Assembly: GCF_021191705.1 (NCBI RefSeq)
Contig: NZ_JAIWPU010000020.1
Location: 1 to 64,000 of the forward strand
Direction: 5' to 3'
From: Proluteimonas flavola
GTDB taxonomy: Bacteria; Pseudomonadota; Gammaproteobacteria; Xanthomonadales; Xanthomonadaceae
Length of the DNA: 64,000 nucleotides
Shown in pieces: positions 39,621 through 48,593 of this stretch. A program made the translations under genes and the position numbers. Under the pieces are notes generated by a model. It made no database searches, was not told where the DNA came from, and saw nothing but the letters and a program-made list of their open reading frames with translations. Each line of letters opens with the position of its first letter. Position 1 is the stretch's first letter.

Positions 39621-40913
39621 TCAACCCCGCGGCACCGGCATCAACTGCCGGTACCGGCCCTCGACGCTGCCCTCGCGCAGGTCGAAATCGCGCAGTGCGT
39701 GCGGGCGCTGCAGGAACGCGCCCCACAGGCGCAGGTCGATGAAATCCGACACCGGCCGGGTGCGCCATCCGGGCGGCCCGAAACATTCGAGCTCCAGGCA
39801 GTAGATGCCGTCGGCATCGCAGGTGAATTCATCGATGCCGCGGGGCGACAGCGCATCCACCCACTGGTGATGCAATGCGGGACCGCGTACGAACCGGTAG
39901 ATCGACAGTGCGCCATTGGTGCGGCTGGTGGCGGTGTCGCCGCGAAAACGCAGCACCTGGTCGAACCGCGCCGCCTGCCAGGCGTACTCCAGGGCCAGCA
40001 CGTCGCCGCGGCTGAGCTGCTGGTACCAGCGATACAGATGCCGGTTGTCGGGGTGCCAGTCGGAACCCGGCTGGGCGATGCCCGCAGCGTCCCATTGGTC
40101 CTCCGCGCTGGCGAACAGCAGCGTGGCGCCGAGGGGGACCTTGCGGATCCGACGGGCCGGCAACCGGGCATGATCCTCGCGATGGGTCTCGCCGCCAATC
40201 CGCGCCACCAGGCCGCCGTCTGCGGCCGCCTCGTAATGACAGGCAGAGGTGTCGGCCGGCGCCAGCGGCAGCGACAGCGCATCGGGCGTGGCGACCTCCA
40301 GCCACACACCAACGCTGCCGCCAAGCGCCAGCGAACCCGGTGCGTCCTGGCCGATGCCCAGCGAGTACACACCGGTACGCGCGATCGGCAGCCGCGTCTC
40401 GGCGTCGGCCCGTACCTCGAACCGCCGGCGCGTGCCTGCATGGCAGAGGTCGCACGGCCAGGACGAGGGCCGCGTCTGCGGATCGCCCTGCGCATGAAAG
40501 CGCAGCACCAGCACGTCGCCCGCGCGCAGGAACAGCGACGTCGTGGTGCAGATGCCGGCACGCGGATAGCGCTCGTTGTCGAAGGGCGCGATGTCTTCGA
40601 CATGCCGCCGCCATTCGCGTATGCCTGCATCGGCCGCCGGCGCCAGCGCGTCGACGCGCCGCGGTGCGCCGCGCAGCGGATCGAGCAAGGCCCCGGCGGC
40701 GGGCACGATCCCGCCCGTGCTCGCGTCGAGGGCCGGTTCGGGCGCCTGGGATCGCGGATGACCGAACAGGTGGTCGACCAGTCCGGCGGCCAGCAGCAGC
40801 AGAATCCACACGACGAAGGTCGCCGGCAGCAGCGCCCACCCCGACGCCAGGCATGCGGCGATCAGGACCGACAACGCCAGATGGATGAAATGCGTCCCGG
40901 GCGAACACGGCAT
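39621..40913 (-). CDS. Membrane-anchored protein of unknown function
   Basis: A 430-residue protein with two N-terminal hydrophobic helices (FIHLALSVLIAACLASGWALL and ATFVVWILLLLAAGLVDHLFG, quoted in part of each helix) and a long soluble part of about 370 residues, probably periplasmic. It contains a CDLCHAG cysteine pair and many aromatic, beta-rich segments such as TGVYSLGIG and DGIYCLELECFG, suggestive of beta-sandwich domains. I do not recognise the family. It lies between ffh and the nitronate monooxygenase, same strand, about 30 bases past the ffh stop, so may be cotranscribed with ffh. Confidence 0.72.
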   Translation of the reverse strand: MPCSPGTHFIHLALSVLIAACLASGWALLPATFVVWILLLLAAGLVDHLFGHPRSQAPEPALDASTGGIVPAAGALLDPLRGAPRRVDALAPAADAGIREWRRHVEDIAPFDNERYPRAGICTTTSLFLRAGDVLVLRFHAQGDPQTRPSSWPCDLCHAGTRRRFEVRADAETRLPIARTGVYSLGIGQDAPGSLALGGSVGVWLEVATPDALSLPLAPADTSACHYEAAADGGLVARIGGETHREDHARLPARRIRKVPLGATLLFASAEDQWDAAGIAQPGSDWHPDNRHLYRWYQQLSRGDVLALEYAWQAARFDQVLRFRGDTATSRTNGALSIYRFVRGPALHHQWVDALSPRGIDEFTCDADGIYCLELECFGPPGWRTRPVSDFIDLRLWGAFLQRPHALRDFDLREGSVEGRYRQLMPVPRG

Positions 40914-40941
40914 GCGGGCGATGCTTCAGCTCGGACAGCGA

Positions 40942-42315
40942 TCAGCGGAACGGCATGCGGCCGCCCATGCCGCCCATCATCCCCTGCAGGCCGCGCATCA
41001 TGCCCTTCATGCCGCCGCGGGCCATCTTGCCCATCATCTTCTCCATCTGCATGTACTGCTTCATCAGCTTGTTGACGTCGGCCGGCGTGGTGCCGGAACC
41101 GGCGGCGATACGCGCGCGGCGCGAGCCGTTGAGCAGGCTCGGGTTGCGGCGCTCCTTCTTCGTCATCGAGCCGATGATCGCGATCATCCGCGGCACTTCC
41201 TTGCCCTGGCTGACCTGCTGCTTGAGGTGCTCGGGCACCTGCCCCAGGCCCGGCAGCTTCTCCATCAGGCTGCCGATGCCGCCCATGTTCTGCATCTGCT
41301 CGAGCTGGTCGCGCATGTCGTTGAGGTCGAACTTCTTGCCCTTGGCGACCTTCTCGGCGAGCTTTTGCGCCTTGTCCTTGTCGACCTGGCCCTCGACCTG
41401 CTCGACCAGCGACAGCACGTCGCCCATGTCGAGGATGCGGCTGGCGACACGCTCGGGATGGAACACGTCGAGGCCGTCGACCTTCTCGCCGGTACCGACG
41501 AACTTGATCGGCTTGCCGGTGATGTAGCGCACCGACAGCGCCGCGCCGCCGCGGGCATCGCCGTCGGTCTTGGTCAGCACCACGCCGGTCAGCGGCAGCG
41601 CTTCGCCGAAGGCCTTGGCGGTGTTGGCGGCGTCCTGGCCGGTCATCGAGTCGACGACGAACAACGTCTCGACCGGATTGACCGCGGCATGCAGCGCCTT
41701 GATCTCGTCCATCATCGCTTCGTCGATCGCGAGGCGGCCGGCGGTGTCGACCAGCAGCACGTCGATGAAGGACTTCTTCGCCGCGGCGATCGCCGCGCGC
41801 ACGATGTCGACCGGCTGCTGCGAGGACTCGGACGGGAAGAACTGCACGTCGACCTGTTCGGCCAGAGTTTTGAGCTGCTCGATCGCGGCCGGACGATAAA
41901 CGTCGGCCGACACCACCATGACCTTCTTCTTGCGCTTTTCCTTCAGCAGCTTGGCGAGCTTGCCGACCGTCGTGGTCTTGCCCGCGCCCTGTAGGCCGGC
42001 CATCAGGATGACCGCCGGCGCCGGCACGTTGAGGTTGAGCTCGGTCGCCTGGGCGCCCATGACCGCGGTCAGCTCGTCGCGGACGACCTTGATCAGCGCC
42101 TGGCCCGGCGTCAGCGACTTGAGCACTTCCTGGCCGACCGCGCGCACCTTGATGCGTTCGATCAGCGCCTGCACCACCGGCAGCGCGACGTCGGCTTCCA
42201 GCAACGCGATGCGCACCTCGCGGGTGGCCTCGCGGATGTTCTCCTCGGTCAGGCGACCGCGGCCGCGCAGGCGCTCCATGGTGCCGGACAGGCGCTGGGT
42301 CAAAGACTCGAACAT
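40942..42315 (-). CDS. ffh: Signal recognition particle protein Ffh
   Basis: A 457-residue SRP54-type GTPase that targets inner-membrane proteins with 4.5S RNA. N domain, then the G domain with GLQGAGKTTTVGKLA, DVYRPAAIEQL, DTAGRL and TKTDGDARGGAAL, then the methionine-rich M domain (GGMGGRMPF at the end, KLMKQYMQMEKMMGKMARGG within). Length is as in E. coli. The 4.5S RNA gene is not seen here. The neighbour ypjD diverges from it, as is common in gammaproteobacteria. Confidence 0.97.
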   Translation of the reverse strand: MFESLTQRLSGTMERLRGRGRLTEENIREATREVRIALLEADVALPVVQALIERIKVRAVGQEVLKSLTPGQALIKVVRDELTAVMGAQATELNLNVPAPAVILMAGLQGAGKTTTVGKLAKLLKEKRKKKVMVVSADVYRPAAIEQLKTLAEQVDVQFFPSESSQQPVDIVRAAIAAAKKSFIDVLLVDTAGRLAIDEAMMDEIKALHAAVNPVETLFVVDSMTGQDAANTAKAFGEALPLTGVVLTKTDGDARGGAALSVRYITGKPIKFVGTGEKVDGLDVFHPERVASRILDMGDVLSLVEQVEGQVDKDKAQKLAEKVAKGKKFDLNDMRDQLEQMQNMGGIGSLMEKLPGLGQVPEHLKQQVSQGKEVPRMIAIIGSMTKKERRNPSLLNGSRRARIAAGSGTTPADVNKLMKQYMQMEKMMGKMARGGMKGMMRGLQGMMGGMGGRMPFR

Positions 42316-42347
42316 GCGGGACTCGATGCGGCGGAATACGGCCGCCG

Positions 42348-42353
42348 ATTATA
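42348..42353 (-). promoter_or_regulatory. Candidate -10 box (TATAAT) for ffh
   Basis: On the minus strand TATAAT lies 33 bases before the ffh ATG. No good -35 at the normal distance is visible. Confidence 0.4.
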
Positions 42354-42432
42354 GCCCGCAGTCCCGACGCCACCCGCGGCCCGCGCGCCTGGCAGCTCCC
42401 TGCGGACGCGCCTGGCGTGAGACACTCGCGCG

Positions 42433-43221
42433 ATGACAATCGTTCTCATCGCAGCCCTGCTCTATCTGCTGGCGGCCGTGGCGCTGGTGCGCGGCGTGGC
42501 ACGGGAACCGGCGGCAAGCAATGCCTGGTGGGCGGCGCCCGCGCTCGCCGCAGTCGCGCTGCATGCCGCCGCGCACGTGCTGGTATGGCGCGAAGTGGGT
42601 ACCGAACTGCATTTCTTCGCCGCCCTGTCGCTGGCCGGCCTGGGCATGGCGGTGCTGACCGCGCTCTACGACGTGCGCGGCCGCATGGCGGCGCTGGGCG
42701 TGATCGTGTTCCCGATCGCCGCACTGACCCTGCTCGGTTACGGCCGGTCGGCGCATCCGGCGTCGGACACGCTCGACTGGCGCCTGCAACTGCACGCGTG
42801 GTTTGCGCTGCTGGCCTACGCCACGCTCGCGGTCGCCGCGCTGCTGGCCCTGCTGCTGTGGGCGCAGGAACGCGCGCTGCGCCGGCGCGAGTTCCACCGC
42901 TGGCTGCGCGCATTGCCGCCTCTGACCGAACTCGAATCGTTGCTGTTCCGCACGATCTGGGTCGGCTTCGCCCTGCTGACCGCGACGCTGGTGACCGGCG
43001 TGCTGTTCGTCGACGATTTCTTCGCCCAGCACCTGATGCACAAGACCGTGCTCAGCGTGCTGTCGTGGCTGGCCTTCGGCGCCCTGCTGCTGGGCCGCTG
43101 GCGCCACGGCTGGCGCGGCGCGCGCGCCGTCGGCTGGACGCTGGCCGCGATGGCACTGCTGGTGCTGGCGTTCTTCGGCAGCAAGTTCGTGCTGGAACTG
43201 GTGCTCGGGCGCAGCGCCTGA
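42433..43221 (+). CDS. ypjD: CcsA-like inner-membrane protein YpjD
   Basis: A 262-residue membrane protein with eight hydrophobic segments, of the cytochrome c assembly protein family in its YpjD (CorE-like) form. Conserved-looking parts are LHFFAALSLAGLGM, WRLQLHAWFALLAYATLAVAA (in part) with a membrane histidine, LPPLTELESLLFRTIWVGF and HKTVLSVLSWLAFGALLLGRW. In other gammaproteobacteria it sits next to ffh and a CorC/HlyC-type gene; the former holds here. The canonical CcsA tryptophan-rich heme motif is not visible, so heme export is unlikely. Confidence 0.85.
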   Translation: MTIVLIAALLYLLAAVALVRGVAREPAASNAWWAAPALAAVALHAAAHVLVWREVGTELHFFAALSLAGLGMAVLTALYDVRGRMAALGVIVFPIAALTLLGYGRSAHPASDTLDWRLQLHAWFALLAYATLAVAALLALLLWAQERALRRREFHRWLRALPPLTELESLLFRTIWVGFALLTATLVTGVLFVDDFFAQHLMHKTVLSVLSWLAFGALLLGRWRHGWRGARAVGWTLAAMALLVLAFFGSKFVLELVLGRSA

Positions 43222-43288
43222 CGCCTGCACGTTCCTCGGCAAAGCGGGACGGCGTCAGGCGGACATTGAGCCGCGCGTCAGTGCCCGT

Positions 43289-43386
<98 letters not shown>

Positions 43387-43401
43387 GCTCCCACGGGATC
43401 T

Positions 43402-43977
43402 TCAGCCTGTCGCCAGCAGCACCGCGCCGGACAGCAGCCCCAACGCCGCACCGCCCAGCACCTCGGGCATCGTATGCCGCGCCATGTTCAGCCGGGCCCA
43501 GCCCAGCAGCGGCAGCGCAACCAGTGCGAGGACCGTGGCGACAGGCCACAGCGGCCACGCGGCGACGCCCGCGAACGCCAGGCTTGCCATGTGCAGCGAC
43601 AGCTTGATCCAGCGGTTGGCGATGCCGGCGACGCACAGCATCAGGACCGCGGCGAGCACGCCGTTCGAGGTCGCCGACGCACGACCGCCCATCCACAGCC
43701 AGTAGCCAGCAGCGACCAGCAGCGCGAGCGCATACAGCAGCGGCCGATCCTGCCGCCGTGATGCATCGACGGTCTGCCAGTGGCCGCCACGGCGGCGCTG
43801 CCAGATGAAGAGCGACACGATCGCGATCGCGGCACCGATCCCGAGCGCGGTGCGGACAAGCGATGCGGGATCGACGCGCCACGCGGCCAGAAGCGCTAGC
43901 GCTGCCAGCACGAGGAAGGGATGCAGGGCGATGGAGACGACGCGCGCGGCGGTCGTCGAGATGGACGTTCGGGGCAT
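43402..43977 (-). CDS. PAP2-family membrane phosphatase
   Basis: A 191-residue protein with five or six transmembrane helices. The PAP2 motifs are visible: basic DASRRQDRP, KLSLHMASLAFAG with the central histidine, and GWARLNMARHTMPEVLGGAALG, the Arg-His motif. Relatives dephosphorylate undecaprenyl pyrophosphate, phosphatidic acid or lipid A. The third motif has Glu where Asp is more common. The start at 43977 gives a short basic N terminus before the first helix. The 3' end borders the homopolymer tract but looks intact. Confidence 0.85.
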   Translation of the reverse strand: MPRTSISTTAARVVSIALHPFLVLAALALLAAWRVDPASLVRTALGIGAAIAIVSLFIWQRRRGGHWQTVDASRRQDRPLLYALALLVAAGYWLWMGGRASATSNGVLAAVLMLCVAGIANRWIKLSLHMASLAFAGVAAWPLWPVATVLALVALPLLGWARLNMARHTMPEVLGGAALGLLSGAVLLATG

Positions 43978-44003
43978 CGCCCGATGTTAGCCGGCGCGCC
44001 GCG

Positions 44004-45392
44004 TCAGATGTGTTCCAGCGCCTCGGCCAACCGCTCGACGCCGATGACCTCCATGCCCTTGAAGATGCCGGTCTTCGGCGCGTTCGCTTTCGCGACGATC
44101 GCGCGCTTGAAGCCGTGGGTCGCCGCTTCGCGCAGGCGCTCCTCGCCATTGGGCACCGGGCGGATCTCGCCGCTGAGTCCGACCTCGCCGAATGCGATGG
44201 TCTTCTCCGGCAGCGGCGCGTCGCGCAGAGACGACAGCACCGACAGCAGCACCGGCAGATCGGCCGCGGTTTCCTGCACGCGGATGCCGCCGACGACATT
44301 GACGAACACGTCCTGATCGCCAGTCATGATGCCGCCGTGGCGATGCAGCACCGCCAGCAGCATCGCCAGGCGATTGCCTTCCATGCCCACCGCGACGCGG
44401 CGCGGATTCGACAGCGGCGACGCATCGACCAGCGCCTGCACCTCGACCAGCAGCGGCCGCGTGCCTTCGCGCGTGACCATCACGCAGCTGCCGGGCTGCG
44501 GCGTGCTGCCGCCGGACAGGAAGATCGCCGACGGGTTCGGCACCTCTTTGAGCCCCTTGTCGCCCATCGCGAACACGCCGAGTTCGTTGACCGCGCCGAA
44601 GCGGTTCTTGAACGCGCGCATGACCCGGAAGCGGCTGCCGCTGTCGCCCTCGAAATACAGCACCGCATCGACCATGTGCTCGAGTACGCGCGGCCCGGCG
44701 ATGCCGCCTTCCTTGGTCACGTGGCCGACGAGGAAGACCGCAGTGCCGGTTTCCTTGGCGTAGCGCACCAGACGCGCGGCGGATTCGCGGACCTGGCTCA
44801 CCGAGCCGGGCGCTGCGGTCAGCGATTCGGTCCACAGGGTCTGGATCGAGTCGGCGATGATCAGCTTCGGGCGCAGTTCCGATGCGTGCTGCAGGATGCG
44901 TTCGATGCCGGTCTCGGCCAGCGCGTGCAGGCCGTCGAGCGACAGCCCGAGCCGCACCGCGCGACCGGCGACCTGGGCCAGCGATTCCTCACCGGTGACG
45001 TACAGGCCCGGCAGGGTGCCGGCCATCTGCGCCAGCGCCTGCAGCAGCAGCGTCGACTTGCCGATACCGGGATCGCCGCCCACCAGCACCACCGCGCCTT
45101 CGACCAGGCCACCGCCGAGCACGCGGTCGAACTCGCCGATGCCGGTCGACACGCGCACGTCTTCGCCCTGCTGCACGTCCTTGAGCGCCATGACCTTGGG
45201 CGCATCGAGCTTGCCGGCCCAGCCGCTGCGGCGCGACGCCGGCGAATTCGCCGCGGCCGCGCTCTCGAGCACGATTTCGGAAATCGAATCCCAGGCGCCG
45301 CAGGCGCTGCACTGGCCCTGCCACTTGTTGAAATCGGCGCCGCACGCGTTGCAGACGAAGGCGGTACGGGCTTTGGAAGCGATCTTGGCCAC
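44004..45392 (-). CDS. radA: DNA repair protein RadA (Sms)
   Basis: A 462-residue RadA, a RecA-like helicase that promotes branch migration. N-terminal zinc finger CNACGADFNKWQGQCSACG; Walker A GGDPGIGKST; the RadA-specific KNRFG (FKNRFGAVNELGVF); and a C-terminal Lon-like domain with GEVGLSGEIRPV. The GTG start at 45392 gives the normal N terminus (AKIASKARTAFVC); a longer frame upstream is not homologous. It lies 26 bases upstream of the PAP2 gene, the two possibly cotranscribed. Confidence 0.95.
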   Translation of the reverse strand: MAKIASKARTAFVCNACGADFNKWQGQCSACGAWDSISEIVLESAAAANSPASRRSGWAGKLDAPKVMALKDVQQGEDVRVSTGIGEFDRVLGGGLVEGAVVLVGGDPGIGKSTLLLQALAQMAGTLPGLYVTGEESLAQVAGRAVRLGLSLDGLHALAETGIERILQHASELRPKLIIADSIQTLWTESLTAAPGSVSQVRESAARLVRYAKETGTAVFLVGHVTKEGGIAGPRVLEHMVDAVLYFEGDSGSRFRVMRAFKNRFGAVNELGVFAMGDKGLKEVPNPSAIFLSGGSTPQPGSCVMVTREGTRPLLVEVQALVDASPLSNPRRVAVGMEGNRLAMLLAVLHRHGGIMTGDQDVFVNVVGGIRVQETAADLPVLLSVLSSLRDAPLPEKTIAFGEVGLSGEIRPVPNGEERLREAATHGFKRAIVAKANAPKTGIFKGMEVIGVERLAEALEHI

Positions 45393-45608
45393 GGCGTGCT
45401 TGCGGAAACGGAAGTCGCCGCAGCATAGCCGAGCCCCGTCGCAGCACCGGAGACCCGACATCCGTGCGCGGCCATTTCCGATCACCGACGCGCATGCGCC
45501 GAACGTCGCGCCTGCCGCGGTGCGCGTCACGAAATCCGCCGCGCGCCTTCATGTTCGCTCTACAATTTCCGCGCACGTCCCCCACGACCACGCGAGTCCA
45601 GCACGCTG

Positions 45609-46664
45609 GTGCCCTACTACGACGACAATGCCGATCGATCGCAGACACCCGCGCTGCGCTTCGTGACCCGCATTCACCGCATGCGCATGCTCGGCACCCT
45701 GCTCTGCGCCGTGCCGATCGCGTCGGTCCTGCACGAAACCGGCGCGCCGATGTGGATCTGGGTGGCGTTGATCTTCAACGCGCTGGTCTGGCCGCATGTC
45801 GCGTGGCTGCTGGCACGGCGCGCGCGCGATCCGGCCGCGGTCGAATACCGCAGCCTCGTCGTCGATGCCGCAGCGGGCGGCGTGTGGATCGCGATCATCG
45901 GCGTCAACCTGTTGCCGTCGGCCGTGCTGCTGACGGTGCTCAGCGCCGACCGGTTCGCTGCCGGTGGCTGGCGTCTGCTGTCGCGCGCGCTGCCCGCAAT
46001 GCTGGCAGGCTTCGCGGTGGCCTGGCTGGCGCTCGGCCGGCCGTTCGCGCCGGACACGTCGCTGCGCACCATGATCGCCTGTCTGCCGCTGATGTTCGGC
46101 TACCAGTTCGCGCTGAGTGTGGTGACCTGGCGGCTGGGCCGCACGATCGCGCGCCAGAACCGCGAACTCGAACGCGCCACGCGCACCGACGATGCCAGCG
46201 ACCTGCCCAACCGCCGCCATTTCGATGGGCGCGCCGCTCACGCGTTCAAGTTGTTCCAGCGCAGCGGGCGGCAGGCGGCGCTGCTGCTGATCGACATCGA
46301 CCAGTTCAAGACCACCAACGACCGCTACGGCCACGGGATGGGCGACGTGGTGGTGCGACGCGTCGGCGACGTGCTGCGCGACATCGCGACCGGCGACGAC
46401 GTGCCCGCCCGCTTCGGCGGCGACGAATTCGCGCTGCTGCTGACTTCCGCCGACCGCGAACTCGCACTGTCGATCGCCGAGCGCGTGCGCATCGGCGTGT
46501 CAGGCCTGACGTTCGAGGCCGAACCCGGTCTGGCGTGCACGGTCAGCGTGGGCCTGGCCGAAACGCGCAGTAGCCACGCGACGCTGGCCGACTGGATCCG
46601 CGATGCAGATGCCGCGCTGTACCGCGCCAAGGCGGCCGGCCGCGATCGCGTCCAAGTCGGCTGA
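45609..46664 (+). CDS. Diguanylate cyclase with MASE2 membrane sensor
   Basis: A 351-residue protein. The N-terminal 170 residues are a MASE2 domain of about five transmembrane helices (RMRMLGTLLCAVPIASVLHE, LVWPHVAWLLARR with the typical WPH, NLLPSAVLLTVLSADRFAAGG), as in E. coli DgcC/AdrA. The GGDEF domain (about 190-351) has LLLIDIDQFKTTNDRYGH and an intact active site RFGGDEFALLL. It should make cyclic di-GMP. No RxxD inhibitory site is visible at the usual place. GTG 45609 is the start; a TACAAT -10-like box lies at 45561. Confidence 0.93.
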   Translation: MPYYDDNADRSQTPALRFVTRIHRMRMLGTLLCAVPIASVLHETGAPMWIWVALIFNALVWPHVAWLLARRARDPAAVEYRSLVVDAAAGGVWIAIIGVNLLPSAVLLTVLSADRFAAGGWRLLSRALPAMLAGFAVAWLALGRPFAPDTSLRTMIACLPLMFGYQFALSVVTWRLGRTIARQNRELERATRTDDASDLPNRRHFDGRAAHAFKLFQRSGRQAALLLIDIDQFKTTNDRYGHGMGDVVVRRVGDVLRDIATGDDVPARFGGDEFALLLTSADRELALSIAERVRIGVSGLTFEAEPGLACTVSVGLAETRSSHATLADWIRDADAALYRAKAAGRDRVQVG

Positions 46665-46689
46665 GCGACCGACCGGACCCACGGCCACG

Positions 46690-46717
46690 AAAAAGGCGAC
46701 CCGAGGGTCGCCTTTTT
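46690..46717. terminator. Bidirectional terminator between the cyclase gene and tRNA-Thr
   Basis: A run of A, then aaggcgaccc, a short loop and gggtcgcctt followed by a run of T. It serves the diguanylate cyclase gene on one side and the tRNA gene on the other. Confidence 0.88.
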
Positions 46718-46725
46718 CTTGAACC

Positions 46726-46801
46726 TGGTGCCGGAAATAGGAATCGAACCTACGACCTACGCATTACGAATGCGCCGCTCTACCAACTGAGCTATTCCGG
46801 C
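46726..46801 (-). tRNA. tRNA-Thr (anticodon CGU)
   Basis: 76 bases including an encoded CCA. The acceptor stem GCCGGAA pairs with TTCCGGC followed by A and CCA. D arm gctcagttggtagagc, anticodon stem gcatt/aatgc around loop with CGT, and T arm with ggttcgattcc are all normal. The anticodon CGT reads the threonine codon ACG, frequent in such GC-rich genomes. Confidence 0.95.
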
Positions 46802-46812
46802 CTGGGACGCGA

Positions 46813-46841
46813 ATTCTAGGGAGCGCGGGACCTGCGGTCAA
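46813..46841 (-). promoter_or_regulatory. Promoter of tRNA-Thr
   Basis: On the minus strand TTGACC at 46841-46836, a 17-base spacer, then TAGAAT at 46818-46813, 11 bases before the tRNA 5' end. A near-consensus sigma-70 promoter; its -35 overlaps the last codons of ispH. Confidence 0.75.
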
Positions 46842-47788
46842 TCGACCAGTTGCAGGCGCAGCTCCTTGGGCAGCGCGAAAACCATGTTCTCGGGCTCGCC
46901 CGACAGTTCGCGCAACCCGTCCGCGCCGAGCTCGCGCAGGCGGTCGAGCACGCCTTGGACGAGGATGTCGGGCGCGGATGCGCCCGCGGTGACGCCGATG
47001 TGGCGACGGCCTTCGACCCAGCGCGGGTCGATCTCCTCGGCGCCGTCGATCAGATAGGCCTCCACGCCGTCGCGCTCGGCGAGCTCGCGCAGGCGGTTGG
47101 AATTGGAGCTGTTCGGCGAGCCGACCACCAGCACCAGATCGCATTCGCGCGCGAGGTCGCGCACGGCGTCCTGGCGGTTCTGCGTGGCGTAGCAGATGTC
47201 GTCGTTCTTCGGGCCCTGCAGCACCGGAAACTTCTCGCGCAGCGCCGCGATGACGCCGCGGGTGTCGTCGACCGACAGCGTGGTCTGGGTGGTGTAGGCG
47301 AGGTTCTCCGGCTGGTTGACGACCAGCGCGGCCACGTCGGCCTCGTCCTCGACCAGATAGATCGAACCGGTGCCCGCCTCGGCACGCCACTGCCCCATCG
47401 TGCCTTCGACTTCCGGGTGGCCTTCGTGGCCGATCAGCACCACGTCGCGACCGGCGCGGCAGTGGCGTGCGACCTCGAAGTGGACCTTGGTCACCAGCGG
47501 GCACGTGGCGTCGAACACCTTGAGCCCCCGCCGCGCGGCTTCCTCGCGGACGGCCTGCGAGACGCCGTGCGCGCTGAAGATCACGGTCACCCCGTCGGGC
47601 ACCTCGTCGAGTTCCTCGACGAAGATCGCGCCGCGACGCTTGAGGTCTTCGACGACGAAGCGGTTGTGCACCACTTCATGGCGCACGTAGATCGGCGCCC
47701 CGAGCGTCTCGATCGCACGCTTGACGATCTCGATCGCGCGGTCGACGCCGGCGCAGAAGCCGCGGGGGTTGGCGAGGACGATATCCAT
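46838..47788 (-). CDS. ispH: 4-hydroxy-3-methylbut-2-enyl diphosphate reductase
   Basis: A 316-residue IspH (LytB), the last enzyme of the non-mevalonate pathway, giving IPP and DMAPP. The three cysteines of its 4Fe-4S cluster are in [13 protein letters not shown] (Cys12), [12 protein letters not shown] (about 96) and [12 protein letters not shown] (about 195); [12 protein letters not shown] and [10 protein letters not shown] are typical. The histidines of HEVVHN and IGHEGHPE are present. It lies downstream of lspA in the usual ribF-ileS-lspA-ispH order, with a 316-base repeat-filled gap. Confidence 0.96.
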   Translation of the reverse strand: MDIVLANPRGFCAGVDRAIEIVKRAIETLGAPIYVRHEVVHNRFVVEDLKRRGAIFVEELDEVPDGVTVIFSAHGVSQAVREEAARRGLKVFDATCPLVTKVHFEVARHCRAGRDVVLIGHEGHPEVEGTMGQWRAEAGTGSIYLVEDEADVAALVVNQPENLAYTTQTTLSVDDTRGVIAALREKFPVLQGPKNDDICYATQNRQDAVRDLARECDLVLVVGSPNSSNSNRLRELAERDGVEAYLIDGAEEIDPRWVEGRRHIGVTAGASAPDILVQGVLDRLRELGADGLRELSGEPENMVFALPKELRLQLVD

Positions 47789-47922
47789 GAGATGCGCAGT
47801 TTACCGGAGGGCGCGTGGGCGAAACGGAATGGAGGCAGGACGGCGTGTCCGGCGGTTGCGCGCAGAAGCCCCCCGCCCGGCGGCCAGCACGGTTCATGTC
47901 TCGATCGGCTGCCGGCTTAAAG

Positions 47923-47946
47923 CCCTCCCCCGCGCGCGGGGGAGGG
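47923..47946. repeat. Perfect 24-base palindrome
   Basis: ccctcccccgcg followed directly by its complement cgcgggggaggg. It lies in the 316-base gap between ispH and lspA. Together with the next element it forms the usual ccctccccc-type intergenic repeat of this bacterial group; no gene is supported in the gap. Confidence 0.75.
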
Positions 47947-48062
47947 TTGGGTGGGGACAAAGCGTTGGGCCGGGAGATCGCCTTGTCAGGCGAAGACCGT
48001 TGAACGTTTCGCCTATCGCCTACGACGACAATCCGAAATCGGATCGTTCGCCCCCATCCCGA

Positions 48063-48086
48063 CCTTCCCCCGCACGCGGGGGAAGG
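48063..48086. repeat. Second palindrome in the ispH-lspA gap
   Basis: ccttcccccgc and gcgggggaagg pair perfectly around a two-base loop. It is related to the palindrome at 47923 (one change in the outer arm) and lies 19 bases past the lspA stop, where it may also act as a terminator. Confidence 0.75.
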
Positions 48087-48104
48087 AGCGAAGCATGCGC
48101 CGCC

Positions 48105-48593
48105 TTACTTCTTCTTCGCCGGAAAAAAGCCGAACAACGCGATCCCGATCGCGCCACCGACGATCGCCGCATCCGCCAGATTGAACGCAGGCCAGTAATG
48201 CTCCTGCCAGTGCCACTGGATGAAATCGACGACGTGGCCATGGATCTGGCGGTCGATGACATTGCCCAGCGCCCCGCCGATCACCAGCGCGAACGGCAAG
48301 GCGGTGCGCCAGTCGCGGCGCGGGGTCTTGGCCAGCCACCAGCCGAGCGTGCCGCAGATCACGAGCGCGAGGATCGTGAAGAACCACTTCTGCCAGCCGC
48401 CCGCGTCCGCCAGGAAGCTGAACGCCGCGCCGGTGTTGTAGGTGCGGTACCAGTTCCAGAAGCCTTCGATGACCGGAATCGCGGTGTATTCGGGCAGCAA
48501 GGTCAGCACCCACCACTTGGTCAGCTGGTCGAGCACGATCACCACGGCCGAGAGCACCAGCCACGGCAGGGCGTTGGGGGTCACCTTGGCCAT
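48105..48593 (-). CDS. lspA: Lipoprotein signal peptidase
   Basis: A 162-residue inner-membrane aspartic protease that cleaves prolipoproteins. Four transmembrane helices, with conserved [21 protein letters not shown], and the catalytic pair in [14 protein letters not shown] and [12 protein letters not shown]. The ATG shares a base with the ileS stop (TGATG), so it is coupled to ileS. The lipoproteins encoded elsewhere in this window (14412, 31271) would be its substrates. Confidence 0.95.
   Translation of the reverse strand: MAKVTPNALPWLVLSAVVIVLDQLTKWWVLTLLPEYTAIPVIEGFWNWYRTYNTGAAFSFLADAGGWQKWFFTILALVICGTLGWWLAKTPRRDWRTALPFALVIGGALGNVIDRQIHGHVVDFIQWHWQEHYWPAFNLADAAIVGGAIGIALFGFFPAKKK

Noticed and set aside
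46726-46801. tRNA-Thr as attachment site of the island
   Set aside because: Housekeeping genes (ispH to rpsT) lie between it and the integrase, and no integrase flanks the tRNA.
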